Below, piece by piece: positions 8,654 through 17,893 of a stretch of 64,000 nucleotides of DNA. The DNA lies in NCBI RefSeq assembly GCF_002812955.1, contig NZ_PFXK01000009.1, forward strand, positions 62,001 to 126,000, in the 5' to 3' direction. The notes under the pieces are model-generated. The model had not been told where the DNA came from and did no database searches. It saw only the letters and a program-made list of their open reading frames with translations. This DNA comes from Vibrio sp. HA2012 (GTDB taxonomy: Bacteria > Pseudomonadota > Gammaproteobacteria > Enterobacterales > Vibrionaceae). Positions within the stretch are counted from its first letter, which is position 1. Each line of letters opens with the position of its first letter. The translations under genes and the position numbers were made by a program.

Positions 8654-9787
8654 TTACTGCAGCCACTGCTTTGGATTTTGTGTCTTACTGTTTCTGCGGA
8701 CTTCAAAGTAAAGTGATGGCTGGGGTTGCCCACCGGTATCCCCGGCCAGAGCGATAGTTTCTCCGGCTTTAACCTTGTTTCCCTCTGTTTTCAGCAGTGT
8801 CTGGTTATAGCCGTACAGGGTCATATCACCTTTACCATGGTCCAGCAGGATCACCATGCCGTAGCCTCGCAGATAATCGGCAAATACGACAGTACCCGAA
8901 TAGACGGCTTTTACCGGTTGTTCATAACCGGTACTGATCACCATTCCTTTCCAGTTTACCTGTCCGTTCTGCTTCGTTCCGTAACTGTGCAGTACTTTTC
9001 CTTTAACTGGCCAGAGGAGTTTACCTCGCTGTCGTTCCAGCCCATCCATCGGTACGGTATTACGTTTGGCCGCTTTGGCTATCTCTGATTTTAGCCGTAC
9101 CTCGTTGCGTTGCAGTTCGGCAAGGTACTGCTGATCACTGCTTATGCTGTTCTGAATCTTATTGACGGTTTTTTTGCGCTGTTGCTGAGAACCGGTCAAT
9201 TGTTTCTTTGCCTGCTGTTGCTGGTTTAATAATGCTGTTATTTGTTGTTTTTGCGCGAGCAGTTGCTGGTTTTTCAGTGTCAATTGCTGTTCTGTCTGCG
9301 TCAATTCTGCAATAGCCTCTGTTCTTGCTTTTGCCAGATGCTGAAAATACTGACTGATTCTATCCTGCTCTTCACCGGAGGGATTCAGAATGGATCTGGC
9401 ATCGTTCTGACGCTTAGTCATATAGTAAGCTTTGAGCAGATCCTGAAGGGTCTGGCTTTGCTGCTGTTGCTGTTGCTGTAATGCTGCCTGCTGGCTCCGG
9501 AACTGTTTCAGATGGGTGTTGGCATTATTCAGTTTATCTTGTGTCTGCCTGATGTCTTTACTTAATGTGGCAATAGACACTTCCTGCTGTTTAAGATCAT
9601 TTTGCAGATTATCCAGTTCTTTTTTTTGCTGTGACAGCAGGGATTGTTGACGGGATATTTCATTTTTGACGCCGTTAAGGGCTTCCTGATTACCTTGCGC
9701 CGGAAAGATGAAAAGCAGACAGAACAGTCCCGCAACAGGGATGCTCTTTTTGCGGAATCCAGGACTGATGAGTGAAAAGATATGCAT
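8654..9787 (-). CDS. envC: murein hydrolase activator EnvC
   Basis: A 377-residue periplasmic divisome factor that activates amidases AmiA/AmiB at the septum. An N-terminal signal peptide ends near AQG (residue 32). Residues about 35-250 form a long, glutamine-rich coiled coil, the part that in E. coli docks to FtsX. The C-terminal LytM/M23 domain (about 260-377) is degenerate: the usual zinc-binding His positions are replaced (WKGMVIS and PSLYFEVR in place of the H-x3-D and H-x-H motifs), exactly as in non-catalytic EnvC. Its likely partner AmiB is encoded at 52.3 kb. It is convergent with the TetR gene, 1 nt between stops, and downstream of gpmI with a terminator between. Confidence 0.94.
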   Translation of the reverse strand: MHIFSLISPGFRKKSIPVAGLFCLLFIFPAQGNQEALNGVKNEISRQQSLLSQQKKELDNLQNDLKQQEVSIATLSKDIRQTQDKLNNANTHLKQFRSQQAALQQQQQQQSQTLQDLLKAYYMTKRQNDARSILNPSGEEQDRISQYFQHLAKARTEAIAELTQTEQQLTLKNQQLLAQKQQITALLNQQQQAKKQLTGSQQQRKKTVNKIQNSISSDQQYLAELQRNEVRLKSEIAKAAKRNTVPMDGLERQRGKLLWPVKGKVLHSYGTKQNGQVNWKGMVISTGYEQPVKAVYSGTVVFADYLRGYGMVILLDHGKGDMTLYGYNQTLLKTEGNKVKAGETIALAGDTGGQPQPSLYFEVRRNSKTQNPKQWLQ

Positions 9788-9835
9788 CGATGTTTCTCAT
9801 GTTCGCCAGTAAGCTACGGCAGTATATATCCAAAT

Positions 9836-9874
9836 AACCTCAAGATGTTGGTTCATTGAGGTTAGCTGAGTATA
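9836..9874. repeat. dispersed repeat unit with hairpin (AACCTCAA/TTGAGGTT)
   Basis: Between gpmI and envC, AACCTCAA (9836-9843) and TTGAGGTT (9856-9863) form an 8-bp inverted repeat. The right part, TTGAGGTTAGCTGAGTATA (9856-9874), matches 16 of 19 bases of the tandem 19-mer found between oxyR and mrcA (19714-19751). This looks like an intergenic repeat family of the host genome. No coding potential. Confidence 0.6.
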
Positions 9875-9885
9875 CAAGTTCTCCG

Positions 9886-9923
9886 CACAAAAAGAAAAAC
9901 GCCGCTACACAGGCAGCGGCGTT
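9886..9923 (-). terminator. intrinsic terminator of gpmI
   Basis: On the minus strand AACGCCGCT pairs with AGCGGCGTT (9-bp perfect stem, 8-nt loop, arms 9898-9906 and 9915-9923), followed at once by TTTCTTTTT. It lies 28 nt after the gpmI stop and separates gpmI from envC. Confidence 0.9.
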
Positions 9924-9950
9924 CATAGTATCAAGCAGACTCAATCCGAT

Positions 9951-11483
9951 TTATTTAACCAGTACCTGACCAGTCATTTCTGCCGGAATGTCCATACCAC
10001 TTAATGACAGCATAGTCGGAGCCAGATCAGACAGCTTGCCGTCTTCTTTGAACTCTACATCTTTGCTGCCCACATAAACCAGACGTACAGGCAGATTGGT
10101 GTGAGCAGTGTGAGTACCCCCGGTTTCAGGGTTTACCATCATTTCGGCATTACCATGGTCAGCTGTCAGAAGCAACTGGCCGTCCACTTCTTTGATGGCT
10201 TCCACGACTTTACCCACACATTCATCGATAGCTTCGCATGCCTGAATGGCTGCATCGTAAATACCGGTGTGACCGACCATATCCAGGTTTGGATAGTTAC
10301 AGATGATCGCATCGTATTTACCGGATTTGATCGCCGCAACCAGTCGTTCAGTCAGCTCAGGAGCACTCATTTCAGGCTGCAGGTCGTAAGTTGCTACTTT
10401 TGGTGAAGCAACCAGACTGCGTTCTTCTCCATCAAATTCGGTCTCAACACCTCCGTTGAAGAAGAAAGTAACGTGTGCGTACTTTTCAGTTTCAGAAATA
10501 CGTAGTTGAGTTTTACCTGCTTTTGATAGCCATTCACCGTAAGTATTTTCCAGAGATGCTGGTGGGAATGCACACTTCAGTGGGATATCGGCCGCATACT
10601 GAGTCAGCATCACAAAATCGATAGCCGGGAATTTAGCACGGTCGAAGCCTGTAAAATCAGGTACAAATGCACGGGTGATCTGACGGGCACGGTCAGCACG
10701 GAAGTTCATAAAGATAACGGCATCGCCATCTTCAATAGCAGCAGACTCCTGACCTTCAGCCTTGATTTCAGTTGCCTTAACGAACTCATCATTTTCGTCA
10801 CGGGCATAAGCAGCCTGCAGACCTTCAACTGCAGAAGCAAAGGTGAATTCGCCTTTGGCCTCACTGAGCAGGTTATAAGCTTTTTCAACGCGTTCCCAGT
10901 TGTTGTCACGATCCATCGCGTAGTAACGGCCAACCAGAGATGCAACGCGGCCTTTACCCAGTTCAGCGAACAGTTCGTCAAAGCGTTTTAGAGAATCTTC
11001 GGCACTACGTGGTGGTGTATCACGTCCATCCAGGAAACAGTGCAGGTAGATTTTTTCTGCGCCACGTTCAGCTGCCATTTTTACTGCAGCGTAGATGTGG
11101 TCTTCGTGGCTGTGTACGCCGCCTGGAGACATCAGACCCATCAGATGAACCGCTTTACCTGAATTGATGGCTTTGTCCATCGCCGTAACCAGAGTGTCAT
11201 TCTGCTGGAATTCACCGTCAGAAATTGCTTTAGCGATACGGGTCAGATCCTGATAAACCACACGGCCAGCGCCGATATTTGTGTGGCCGACTTCTGAGTT
11301 GCCCATTTGACCGTCAGGAAGGCCAACATCCATGCCAGATGCAGAGATCAGAGTATTTGGCTGGTTAGCGATCAGACCATTCAGTACAGGAGTATTTGCG
11401 TTTGCAACCGCATTGTTTGCGTGGTCTTCACGGTATCCCCAACCGTCAAGAATCACCAGAGCCATAGGCTTCTTAGCTGACAT
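9951..11483 (-). CDS. gpmI: 2,3-bisphosphoglycerate-independent phosphoglycerate mutase
   Basis: Interconverts 3- and 2-phosphoglycerate in glycolysis and gluconeogenesis in the cytoplasm, using two manganese ions and no bisphosphoglycerate. The 510-residue length is standard. The N-terminal [12 protein letters not shown], the phosphoserine motif [16 protein letters not shown] (catalytic S63), FLDGRDTPP, and the C-terminal metal-binding [12 protein letters not shown] and [10 protein letters not shown] motifs are all present, with the phosphatase and transferase halves of the alkaline phosphatase superfamily complete. Start ATG is preceded by an AGAGG ribosome site. It is a single-gene unit with its own terminator. 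Confidence 0.98.
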   Translation of the reverse strand: MSAKKPMALVILDGWGYREDHANNAVANANTPVLNGLIANQPNTLISASGMDVGLPDGQMGNSEVGHTNIGAGRVVYQDLTRIAKAISDGEFQQNDTLVTAMDKAINSGKAVHLMGLMSPGGVHSHEDHIYAAVKMAAERGAEKIYLHCFLDGRDTPPRSAEDSLKRFDELFAELGKGRVASLVGRYYAMDRDNNWERVEKAYNLLSEAKGEFTFASAVEGLQAAYARDENDEFVKATEIKAEGQESAAIEDGDAVIFMNFRADRARQITRAFVPDFTGFDRAKFPAIDFVMLTQYAADIPLKCAFPPASLENTYGEWLSKAGKTQLRISETEKYAHVTFFFNGGVETEFDGEERSLVASPKVATYDLQPEMSAPELTERLVAAIKSGKYDAIICNYPNLDMVGHTGIYDAAIQACEAIDECVGKVVEAIKEVDGQLLLTADHGNAEMMVNPETGGTHTAHTNLPVRLVYVGSKDVEFKEDGKLSDLAPTMLSLSGMDIPAEMTGQVLVK

Positions 11484-11829
11484 AGTATTAACCTCTTAGA
11501 TTCAAAATAACTGTCGAAAATTAAATTAGCGTAATTTTACTACATTTTTAAGCGAAAACTGTAGGAGAAGATCAAAGATGCGTCTCGATTTGTTGTTACT
11601 CACTTTCAATGCAGTCGGACATTTTATGTGTATATTGTCCTATTGTTGCGAATTATTCCTATTAAATAAAATACTTTTTATTCATAAAGAGCAAAAACAG
11701 GACTGATTATATCCCATTTCTGTTGAAGAAATGAGTTCAGCTCTCGCCTAGCGTGATTATCCCCGTTATACTCGTTTTTTCTTTTCACTCAGGGGCTGTT
11801 GAGCCCGGAACATGGTAAGAGCGCAGGAC
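11484..11829. other. gpmI / rhodanese divergent intergenic region
   Basis: About 346 bp without a gene between the divergent gpmI and the rhodanese-secB-gpsA-cysE unit. AT-rich; must hold both promoters. A TATACT hexamer at 11767-11772 is a possible -10 for the rightward unit, but no convincing -35 goes with it. No hairpin, repeat or small reading frame with a ribosome site was recognised. Confidence 0.6.
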
Positions 11830-12264
11830 ATGCAAGAGTACATCGAATTTTTCCAGAGCAATATGATCCTATCACTGGCATGGGCTGGTCTGGTTGTAGC
11901 GGTTATTATGAATTTTGTTAAGGCCAGTACCGCAGGCTATAAAGAAATATCACCGGCAGAAGCTACCCATTTTATTAACCGGGAAGACGGTGTGGTGGTC
12001 GATACCCGTACAAGAGAGGAATACCGACAAGGCCACATTGCTGGTTCAGTTCACGTTTTGGCATCAGAAATCAAATCCGGCACAGTGCCAAACCTTGAAA
12101 AACATAAAGCAAACCCAATGATACTGGTATGCAATAACGGTCAGTCAGTAAAAGAGAGCGCTAATTTGCTGGCAAAAGGCGGGTTTGAAAAAGTCTATGT
12201 GCTTAAAAACGGTCTTTCTGGCTGGAGTGAAGCAAAAATGCCACTTGTGCGTGGTAAAAAGTAA
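11830..12264 (+). CDS. yibN: membrane-anchored rhodanese-like protein (YibN-type)
   Basis: A 144-residue single-domain rhodanese with an N-terminal membrane anchor (about residues 10-27, ILSLAWAGLVVAVIMNF). The rhodanese fold shows VVVDTRTREEYRQGHIAGS and the active-site loop VCNNGQS, whose Cys would carry a persulfide; the E. coli homologue YibN lacks a plain cysteine loop here. The frame is open six codons further (ATG 11812), but the MQEYIEFF start matches YibN and has AAGAG 8 nt upstream. As in E. coli it sits directly before secB and gpsA. Substrate unknown. Confidence 0.88.
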   Translation: MQEYIEFFQSNMILSLAWAGLVVAVIMNFVKASTAGYKEISPAEATHFINREDGVVVDTRTREEYRQGHIAGSVHVLASEIKSGTVPNLEKHKANPMILVCNNGQSVKESANLLAKGGFEKVYVLKNGLSGWSEAKMPLVRGKK

Positions 12265-12321
12265 ACAGATGAATCAGGAAGCGACAAGGCTTCTTATATG
12301 TATAAGAAAGGATTAATCAAC

Positions 12322-12795
12322 ATGGCTGAAGCAGCACCTCAAGAAAACCAACAGAATTTTGCTATTCAACGTATCTTTTTGAAAGATGTATCTTTCGAAA
12401 CTCCGAACTCTCCACAGATCTTCCAGAAAGAATGGAACCCAGACGTAAAACTGGATCTGGATACTCAGAGTCGTGAACTGGGTGAGGGAGTGTACGAAGT
12501 GGTTCTTCGTCTGACTGTGACTGTTAAAAATGCTGAAGAAACGGCATTCCTGTGCGAAGTTCAGCAAGCGGGCATCTTCACAGCCGAGCAGATGGAAGCC
12601 GGGCAATTGGCACATTGTCTGGGTGCGTTCTGCCCGAATATTCTGTTCCCGTATGCACGTGAAACGATTTCCGGCCTTGTGGTTAAAGGGACTTTCCCTC
12701 AACTGAACCTGGCTCCGGTTAACTTTGATGCTCTGTTTATGAATTACCTGCAAAATCAGGCTCAGGCAGAAGCTGCAACTCAGGCTGAATCTTAA
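12322..12795 (+). CDS. secB: protein-export chaperone SecB
   Basis: SecB is a cytoplasmic homotetrameric holdase that keeps presecretory proteins unfolded and hands them to SecA. The 157-residue product has the family motifs [42 protein letters not shown] and [11 protein letters not shown], and an acidic, disordered tail. The frame extends eight codons further upstream, but [11 protein letters not shown] with AAAGGA 9 nt before it is the expected start. Followed by a hairpin with a long U run before gpsA. Confidence 0.97.
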   Translation: MAEAAPQENQQNFAIQRIFLKDVSFETPNSPQIFQKEWNPDVKLDLDTQSRELGEGVYEVVLRLTVTVKNAEETAFLCEVQQAGIFTAEQMEAGQLAHCLGAFCPNILFPYARETISGLVVKGTFPQLNLAPVNFDALFMNYLQNQAQAEAATQAES

Positions 12796-12819
12796 TCGCA
12801 GATTTGCCTGCAATAAAAG

Positions 12820-12867
12820 AATGCACAAAACGTCGGCAGAGAGTTGATGTGATGTGCATTTTTTTAT
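12820..12867 (+). terminator. candidate terminator after secB
   Basis: AATGCACA (12820-12827) and TGTGCATT (12853-12860) form an 8-bp stem with a 25-nt loop, followed by TTTTTATTTA. The stem base and U run suit an intrinsic terminator, although the loop is long. It would partly separate secB from gpsA-cysE. Confidence 0.6.
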
Positions 12868-12915
12868 TTATACTTAGTCGCAGGGATCGGTCTGTGACGC
12901 AGATTGATTGAGAAT

Positions 12916-13980
12916 ATGTGTAATGACAGTGAATTGGCCGAGAGTATGACATCTTCATCAGGTAATGAGATCTACGGTAAAGAGATCGACATGACAGTAA
13001 TCGGAGCGGGATCGTATGGAACTTCGCTGGCGATTGCGCTCTCCCGAAACGGGGCGAATGTGGTTTTGTGGGGGCATGAAATTGACCACATGCAACGTCT
13101 GGAATCAGATCGTTCTAATCAGGAATTTTTACCTGGAGTTGATTTTCCACCTTCTCTGATTGTTGAATCTGAGCTAAAAAAAGCAGTACAGTCATGCCGT
13201 GATTTGCTGGTGGTCGTGCCCAGTCATGTATTTGGTATCGTACTGGAAAGTCTGCAACCTTTTCTGCAGGAAGACAGCCGTATCTGCTGGGCAACTAAGG
13301 GGCTGGAACCGGAAACAGGACGTTTGCTGAAAGACGTGGCTGAAGATATTCTGGGGCGGGAGCGTTCATTGGCGGTATTGTCCGGGCCAACCTTTGCCAG
13401 AGAGTTGGCCGTTGGTATGCCGACCGCCATTTCTGTTGCCTCACCGGATTCGGACTTTGTACATGATTTGCAGGAAAAAATTCATTGCAGTAAGAGTTTC
13501 CGGGTATACGCTAATAGTGATTTTATTGGTATGCAGCTTGGCGGTGCGGTGAAAAATGTCATTGCAATCGGAGCCGGAATGTCAGATGGCATTGGTTTCG
13601 GTGCTAATGCAAGAACTGCGTTGATCACCCGGGGACTAGCAGAAATGTCTCGTCTAGGTATTGCTCTTGGAGCACAACCTGAAACCTTTATGGGGATGGC
13701 GACGCTGGGGGATCTTGTGTTGACCTGCACGGATAATCAGTCCCGTAATCGTCGTTTCGGACTGGCACTGGGACAGGGAAAAGACGTTGATACTGCTCAG
13801 GAAGAAATCGGTCAGGTGGTAGAAGGCTACCGTAATACGAAAGAAGTCTGGTTGCTTGCCCGGCGTATGGAAGTAGAAATGCCGATTGTTGAACAGATAT
13901 ATCAGGTTCTGTATCAGGGAAAAGATGCACGGCTTGCGGCACAGGATCTGCTGGCTCGGGATAAAAAAGCTGAGGGATAG
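12916..13980 (+). CDS. gpsA: glycerol-3-phosphate dehydrogenase [NAD(P)+]
   Basis: Reduces dihydroxyacetone phosphate to sn-glycerol 3-phosphate, the backbone of phospholipids. The NAD(P) motif [15 protein letters not shown], the catalytic Lys in [13 protein letters not shown] and the [18 protein letters not shown] motif are all intact. The start is uncertain: in-frame candidates are TTG 12904, ATG 12916, ATG 12946 and ATG 12991. The last has the best ribosome site (AAAGAG, 6 nt) but would begin right at the dinucleotide fold; most relatives have 7-20 residues before it. 12916 is given as a compromise. It is followed closely by cysE. Confidence 0.93.
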   Translation: MCNDSELAESMTSSSGNEIYGKEIDMTVIGAGSYGTSLAIALSRNGANVVLWGHEIDHMQRLESDRSNQEFLPGVDFPPSLIVESELKKAVQSCRDLLVVVPSHVFGIVLESLQPFLQEDSRICWATKGLEPETGRLLKDVAEDILGRERSLAVLSGPTFARELAVGMPTAISVASPDSDFVHDLQEKIHCSKSFRVYANSDFIGMQLGGAVKNVIAIGAGMSDGIGFGANARTALITRGLAEMSRLGIALGAQPETFMGMATLGDLVLTCTDNQSRNRRFGLALGQGKDVDTAQEEIGQVVEGYRNTKEVWLLARRMEVEMPIVEQIYQVLYQGKDARLAAQDLLARDKKAEG

Positions 13981-13989
13981 AGATAAGCG

Positions 13990-14793
13990 ATGAAAAAATG
14001 TGCGCAGTGCAGACAGGTTGACGTCTGGAATAAAATTGTCCGGGAAGCCAGAGAACAGGCTGAGCAGGAGCCGATGCTGGCCAGTTTTTACCATGCAACC
14101 ATTATCAAACACGACAGCTTGGCTGCTGCACTCAGTTATATTCTGGCAAATAAACTGAAAACGTCATCCATGCCTGCAATGGCGGTGCGTGAAGTTGTTG
14201 AAGAGGCTTACCGGTCAGATCCGGAAATTACTGAATCTGCTGCCTGCGATATTTGTGCTACGGTAAGCCGGGATCCGGCTGTCGGACTTTATTCTACCCC
14301 GTTATTGTACCTGAAAGGTTTTCATGCTCTTCAGGGATATCGGGTGGCTAACTGGCTGTGGAAGCAGGGGCGTGTTGCTCTGGCTACTTACCTGCAAAAT
14401 CAGATCTCAGTTGCCTGTCAGGTGGATGCTCACCCAGCGGCGCGAATCGGTAAAGGGATCATGCTGGACCATGCTACCGGTATTGTTATCGGTGAAACGG
14501 CGGTCGTTGAAAATGATGTTTCCATTTTGCAGAATGTGACTCTGGGTGGTACAGGCAAAGAGTGTGGTGACCGTCATCCTAAGATCCGGGAAGGCGTCAT
14601 GATTGGAGCTGGTGCCAAGGTGTTGGGGAACATCGAAGTTGGTGTCGGAGCAAAGATCGGTTCCGGTTCGGTTGTTTTGCAGGAAGTGCCAGCTCATACC
14701 ACAGTGGCTGGTATTCCGGCGAAGATCGTCGGTCACCCCAATTCAGAAAAGCCGTCGGAAGAGATGGATCAGAACTTTAACGGCAGGAAATAA
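13990..14793 (+). CDS. cysE: serine O-acetyltransferase
   Basis: Acetylates L-serine with acetyl-CoA, committing serine to cysteine synthesis. The 267-residue protein has the helical N-terminal SATase domain (EPMLASFYHATI, STPLLYLKGFHALQ) and a C-terminal left-handed beta helix of hexapeptide repeats with HPAARIGKGIMLDHATG and GGTGKECGDRHPKI, including the catalytic Asp/His region. The C-terminal tail that binds cysteine synthase is short and ends FNGRK instead of the Ile-ending tail of E. coli CysE, so docking to CysK may differ. Begins 9 nt after gpsA; its last 17 bp overlap the 3' end of the convergent MATE gene. Confidence 0.96.
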   Translation: MKKCAQCRQVDVWNKIVREAREQAEQEPMLASFYHATIIKHDSLAAALSYILANKLKTSSMPAMAVREVVEEAYRSDPEITESAACDICATVSRDPAVGLYSTPLLYLKGFHALQGYRVANWLWKQGRVALATYLQNQISVACQVDAHPAARIGKGIMLDHATGIVIGETAVVENDVSILQNVTLGGTGKECGDRHPKIREGVMIGAGAKVLGNIEVGVGAKIGSGSVVLQEVPAHTTVAGIPAKIVGHPNSEKPSEEMDQNFNGRK

Positions 14794-16117
14794 TCTTGTT
14801 CCTAACCGTGATTCCGTACCTGTAGGCAAGTAGTCCGCCGCCGATGTTACCGGCGGCAATACCAATAAACAGCCCCTGTACTCCGTAAACAGAACTGCCA
14901 GCAGCTGCGAACGGTAAAGTAAAGAGAAACAGCCGCATAAAACTCCACAGAAAAGCAGTCAGAGGCTGATGCATCGCATTCAGAGCACTGACCAGTACCA
15001 TGACAACCCCCTGAAATCCATAGCAGAAAGGTACAATGACCAGATAGAGCCAGATCAGTTCTCTGACGGCTGTCTCTTTACTGAACATGGCCGCGAGTGG
15101 GATGCTGAGTGGTACCATCATGATAAAAATCAGTAACTGAAATAAAATGGCAAATCGCATACAGAGAAACATACCGTTAAAGCTACGTTCCGGATTTTTT
15201 GCTCCCAGATTCTGAGCCATAAAAGGTGTTAGTGCAGATGTGAGTGAAATCATAACCAGTAGTAATAGTGACTCTACCCGCTGTGCAGCACCGTAAGCGG
15301 CTACGGCGGTAGTACCGTGTACCGATAGTAATTTCATCAGTATAGCCGCAGAAATCGGATTCATCGCTGTAGACAATCCTGCTGGTGTGCCTATCTTTAT
15401 TACCTGTCCCCAGTCATGCAGTAAGGTTCGTACATCCGGTCGAGCCAGTAGTTTTTCCCGGTAATACAGAAGATACAGAGAGCCACCCAGAGCACAGAAC
15501 CAGCTTATTGCACTGGCAATAGCGGCGCCACGGATGCCCAGTTCCGGAAAGGGGCCATAGCCGAAAATCAGCAGTGGGTCGAGCAGACCATTAAGCACTC
15601 CTGACAGCATCATAATTTTTGCTGGAGTTTTTGTGTCACCGGTTGCTCTGATTGCACTATTACCGGCCATAGGAATTACCAGAAGAGGCACCGCCAGAAA
15701 CCAGATCTGCATATACTGCTTTATCAGAGGCAATTGCTCCGGCTGCGCCCCGATAAGCAGGAAAAAAGGTTCCAGAATAAGCAAACCGAATGCGGAGGCC
15801 AGAAGTACCAGTGTAAGAGCAAGCAGTAAACCGTGGGACGTAAAGCGTGCGGCATGTCGCTCTCTACCTTCCCCGAGCAGACGGCCGATACTAATAGATA
15901 AGCCTATCCCTATGCCCATAGTGATGCAGTTCACGCCGAACGTGACCGGAAATGTGAAACTGATGGCTGCAAGAGCCTGGGTACCAAGCAACGAAATAAA
16001 AAAGGTGTCAGCAAGGTTAAACATCAGGACAGCAACCATTCCGAAGACCGTCGGAATGGTCATCTGACGGAGAACAACGGAGATGGGCGCGGTCAGGAGA
16101 CCGTGTTTATCTTGCAT
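14777..16117 (-). CDS. MATE-family multidrug/cation antiporter
   Basis: A 446-residue inner-membrane protein with twelve predicted helices in two related halves, typical of MATE exporters that expel cationic compounds in exchange for H+ or Na+. The N-terminal half shows PTVFGMVAVLMFNLADTFFI and GIGIGLSISIGRLLGEG; the second half LGAKNPERSFNG. The frame is open 60 codons further upstream, but the added segment is unlike the family, and an AAGGA lies 5-6 nt before the ATG at 16117, so that start is chosen. Its 3' end overlaps convergent cysE by 17 bp. Substrate unknown. Confidence 0.88.
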   Translation of the reverse strand: MQDKHGLLTAPISVVLRQMTIPTVFGMVAVLMFNLADTFFISLLGTQALAAISFTFPVTFGVNCITMGIGIGLSISIGRLLGEGRERHAARFTSHGLLLALTLVLLASAFGLLILEPFFLLIGAQPEQLPLIKQYMQIWFLAVPLLVIPMAGNSAIRATGDTKTPAKIMMLSGVLNGLLDPLLIFGYGPFPELGIRGAAIASAISWFCALGGSLYLLYYREKLLARPDVRTLLHDWGQVIKIGTPAGLSTAMNPISAAILMKLLSVHGTTAVAAYGAAQRVESLLLLVMISLTSALTPFMAQNLGAKNPERSFNGMFLCMRFAILFQLLIFIMMVPLSIPLAAMFSKETAVRELIWLYLVIVPFCYGFQGVVMVLVSALNAMHQPLTAFLWSFMRLFLFTLPFAAAGSSVYGVQGLFIGIAAGNIGGGLLAYRYGITVRNKIISCR

Positions 16118-16269
16118 CTCTTTCCTTACTGAAAATGGTGGTTTTTTTTCAGCATAACGGTTTTCAGCCACTGAAAACAGCGCTGACTGAAGATATTCTG
16201 ATATTGCTGAGAGATGCAGTGGGCATGTCTCTGAGTTGTACAGAAACATGCCTGAATGATGAGAGGATA

Positions 16270-17724
16270 TTAACAGCCCGGACCACAATCCAGACAATGT
16301 TTGACCATTTCCGGACCGAGATGCAGCTTGGCATTCAGATCCCGCAGTGCGGTACGGACACCTTCTTCAATAACCGGATGATAAAAGGGCATATCCAGCA
16401 TTTCGGAGATCGTCATCTTATTCTGGTGTGCCCATGCCAGCAGGTGCGCCAGATGCTCAGCATTCGGCCCCATCATTTCAGCACCAAGAAAACGTCCGGT
16501 TCCCTGTTCACCATAAACGTGTAAAAGCCCCTTATTGCGTAACATAACTCTGGACCGTCCCTGGCCTTCAAAAGAGACTTCACCCGTGGCAAAGCAGCCA
16601 CAACTGCCCAGACGCTGGGTAAGCTGGCGGTAACTTTCTCCGACCATTGCAATCTGAGGGTCAGAAAATACGGCAGAAATTGATGAGCGTCGCAGACCGG
16701 CCCGGATGTCCGGGAAGCGTCCGGCATTGTCTCCTGCAATGCGTCCCTGATCGGCAGCTTCGTGCAGTAGTGGGATCTGATTGCTGGCATCTCCGGCAAT
16801 AAAGATAGTTTCTACTGATGTCTGCATGGTAAAGCGATCTGCTACCGGCACTCCCCGGTCATCAAGGCTGACATCCGTTCTGTCCAGTGCCAGTTTATCG
16901 GTATTTGGCCGACGGCCGGTTGCAGCCAGAAGGTAGTCGACAATAAATATCTCAGACTTACCTGCGTGATTAATAAATCGGATTTCTACTTTATCTGTAT
17001 CAATGCGCTGTATCGTTTCGATAGTTACATTTGCATCCAGATAAAACTCTTCACTGAAAGCTTTTCCGGCATAGGTCATGACATCGGGATCCGTTAACGG
17101 GCCGACCTGTCCGCCAAGGCCAAATACTTTGACATCAACCCCTAGACGGTGCAAAGCCTGACCCAGTTCAAGTCCTATCACTCCGGGACCAAAGACTGCA
17201 ACGGCATCTGGCAGGTCATCCCATTCGAAAACATCATCGTTTACAACTAAGCGGTCACCCAGATCATTCCAGGCTGACGGATAAGCCGGACGGGAACCTG
17301 TGGCGATAACGATCTGTTGAGCGTGAATTTTAGTGTGATCATCTACCATCAGAGTGTGATTATCCAGAAAGTGAGCATAACCGGAAATCTTATCTTCGGC
17401 TGGAATGGCATCAACACCTTCCAGTACAAAGCCGACGAAACGGTCTCTTTCGCGTTTGACCCTGCCCATGACTTCTCGACCATTGATGATAGTCTCCCCT
17501 TGAGGATGGATGCCAAATCCAGGGGCTTTTTCAATCTGATGGACATTTTCTGCCGCGGCAATCAGTAGTTTGGAGGGCATGCAGCCTACCCGCGCACAAG
17601 TTGTACCATAAAGTCCGCCTTCAATCATTACAACACGTTGTGTATGAGATTTTGCTGCGCGGTAAGCACTTAATCCGGCTGTGCCGCCACCAATTACGGC
17701 GACATCAACATTCAGTTCTTTCAT
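16270..17724 (-). CDS. dihydrolipoyl dehydrogenase-like flavoprotein
   Basis: A 484-residue class I pyridine-nucleotide-disulfide oxidoreductase. It has the FAD motif VAVIGGGTAGLSAYRAA, the redox disulfide GTTCARVGCMPSK (C-x4-C), the NAD(P) fold AVFGPGVIGLELG, the second FAD motif FIAGDA, and the C-terminal HPVIEE His-Glu pair that completes the active site of the partner subunit. Unlike true Lpd it is not linked to pyruvate or oxoglutarate dehydrogenase genes and ends in an unusual cysteine-rich tail, HCLDCGPGC. It lies 3' of the peroxiredoxin-glutaredoxin gene on the same strand, so a role in thiol redox is plausible. Start at 17724 preferred over ATG 17745 by the MKELNVDVAVIGGG alignment. 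Confidence 0.82.
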   Translation of the reverse strand: MKELNVDVAVIGGGTAGLSAYRAAKSHTQRVVMIEGGLYGTTCARVGCMPSKLLIAAAENVHQIEKAPGFGIHPQGETIINGREVMGRVKRERDRFVGFVLEGVDAIPAEDKISGYAHFLDNHTLMVDDHTKIHAQQIVIATGSRPAYPSAWNDLGDRLVVNDDVFEWDDLPDAVAVFGPGVIGLELGQALHRLGVDVKVFGLGGQVGPLTDPDVMTYAGKAFSEEFYLDANVTIETIQRIDTDKVEIRFINHAGKSEIFIVDYLLAATGRRPNTDKLALDRTDVSLDDRGVPVADRFTMQTSVETIFIAGDASNQIPLLHEAADQGRIAGDNAGRFPDIRAGLRRSSISAVFSDPQIAMVGESYRQLTQRLGSCGCFATGEVSFEGQGRSRVMLRNKGLLHVYGEQGTGRFLGAEMMGPNAEHLAHLLAWAHQNKMTISEMLDMPFYHPVIEEGVRTALRDLNAKLHLGPEMVKHCLDCGPGC

Positions 17725-17893
17725 TATATTGGATCTCTTTTGCATGGTTTTCTGATGAGCAAGGTCTGTGTTTCTGATCGGTTACATGGGAATACTGGTA
17801 ACCGAATCCTCTGCACCGGTATCGGTGCAGAGTCATTGTTGCCGTTGAGCCTTTATATCTGAGGGTATATATCGGTTTGTTGAGCAGGCCGTA

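Noticed and set aside
12313..12828. 171-codon frame antisense to secB
   Set aside because: Overlaps secB fully and has no recognisable protein features.
13654..14112. Antisense frames over the gpsA-cysE junction
   Set aside because: Shadows of two well-supported genes.
16118..16297. 60-residue N-terminal extension of the MATE protein
   Set aside because: Unlike MATE N-termini and overlaps the 3' end of the flavoprotein gene; AAGGA supports the internal ATG.
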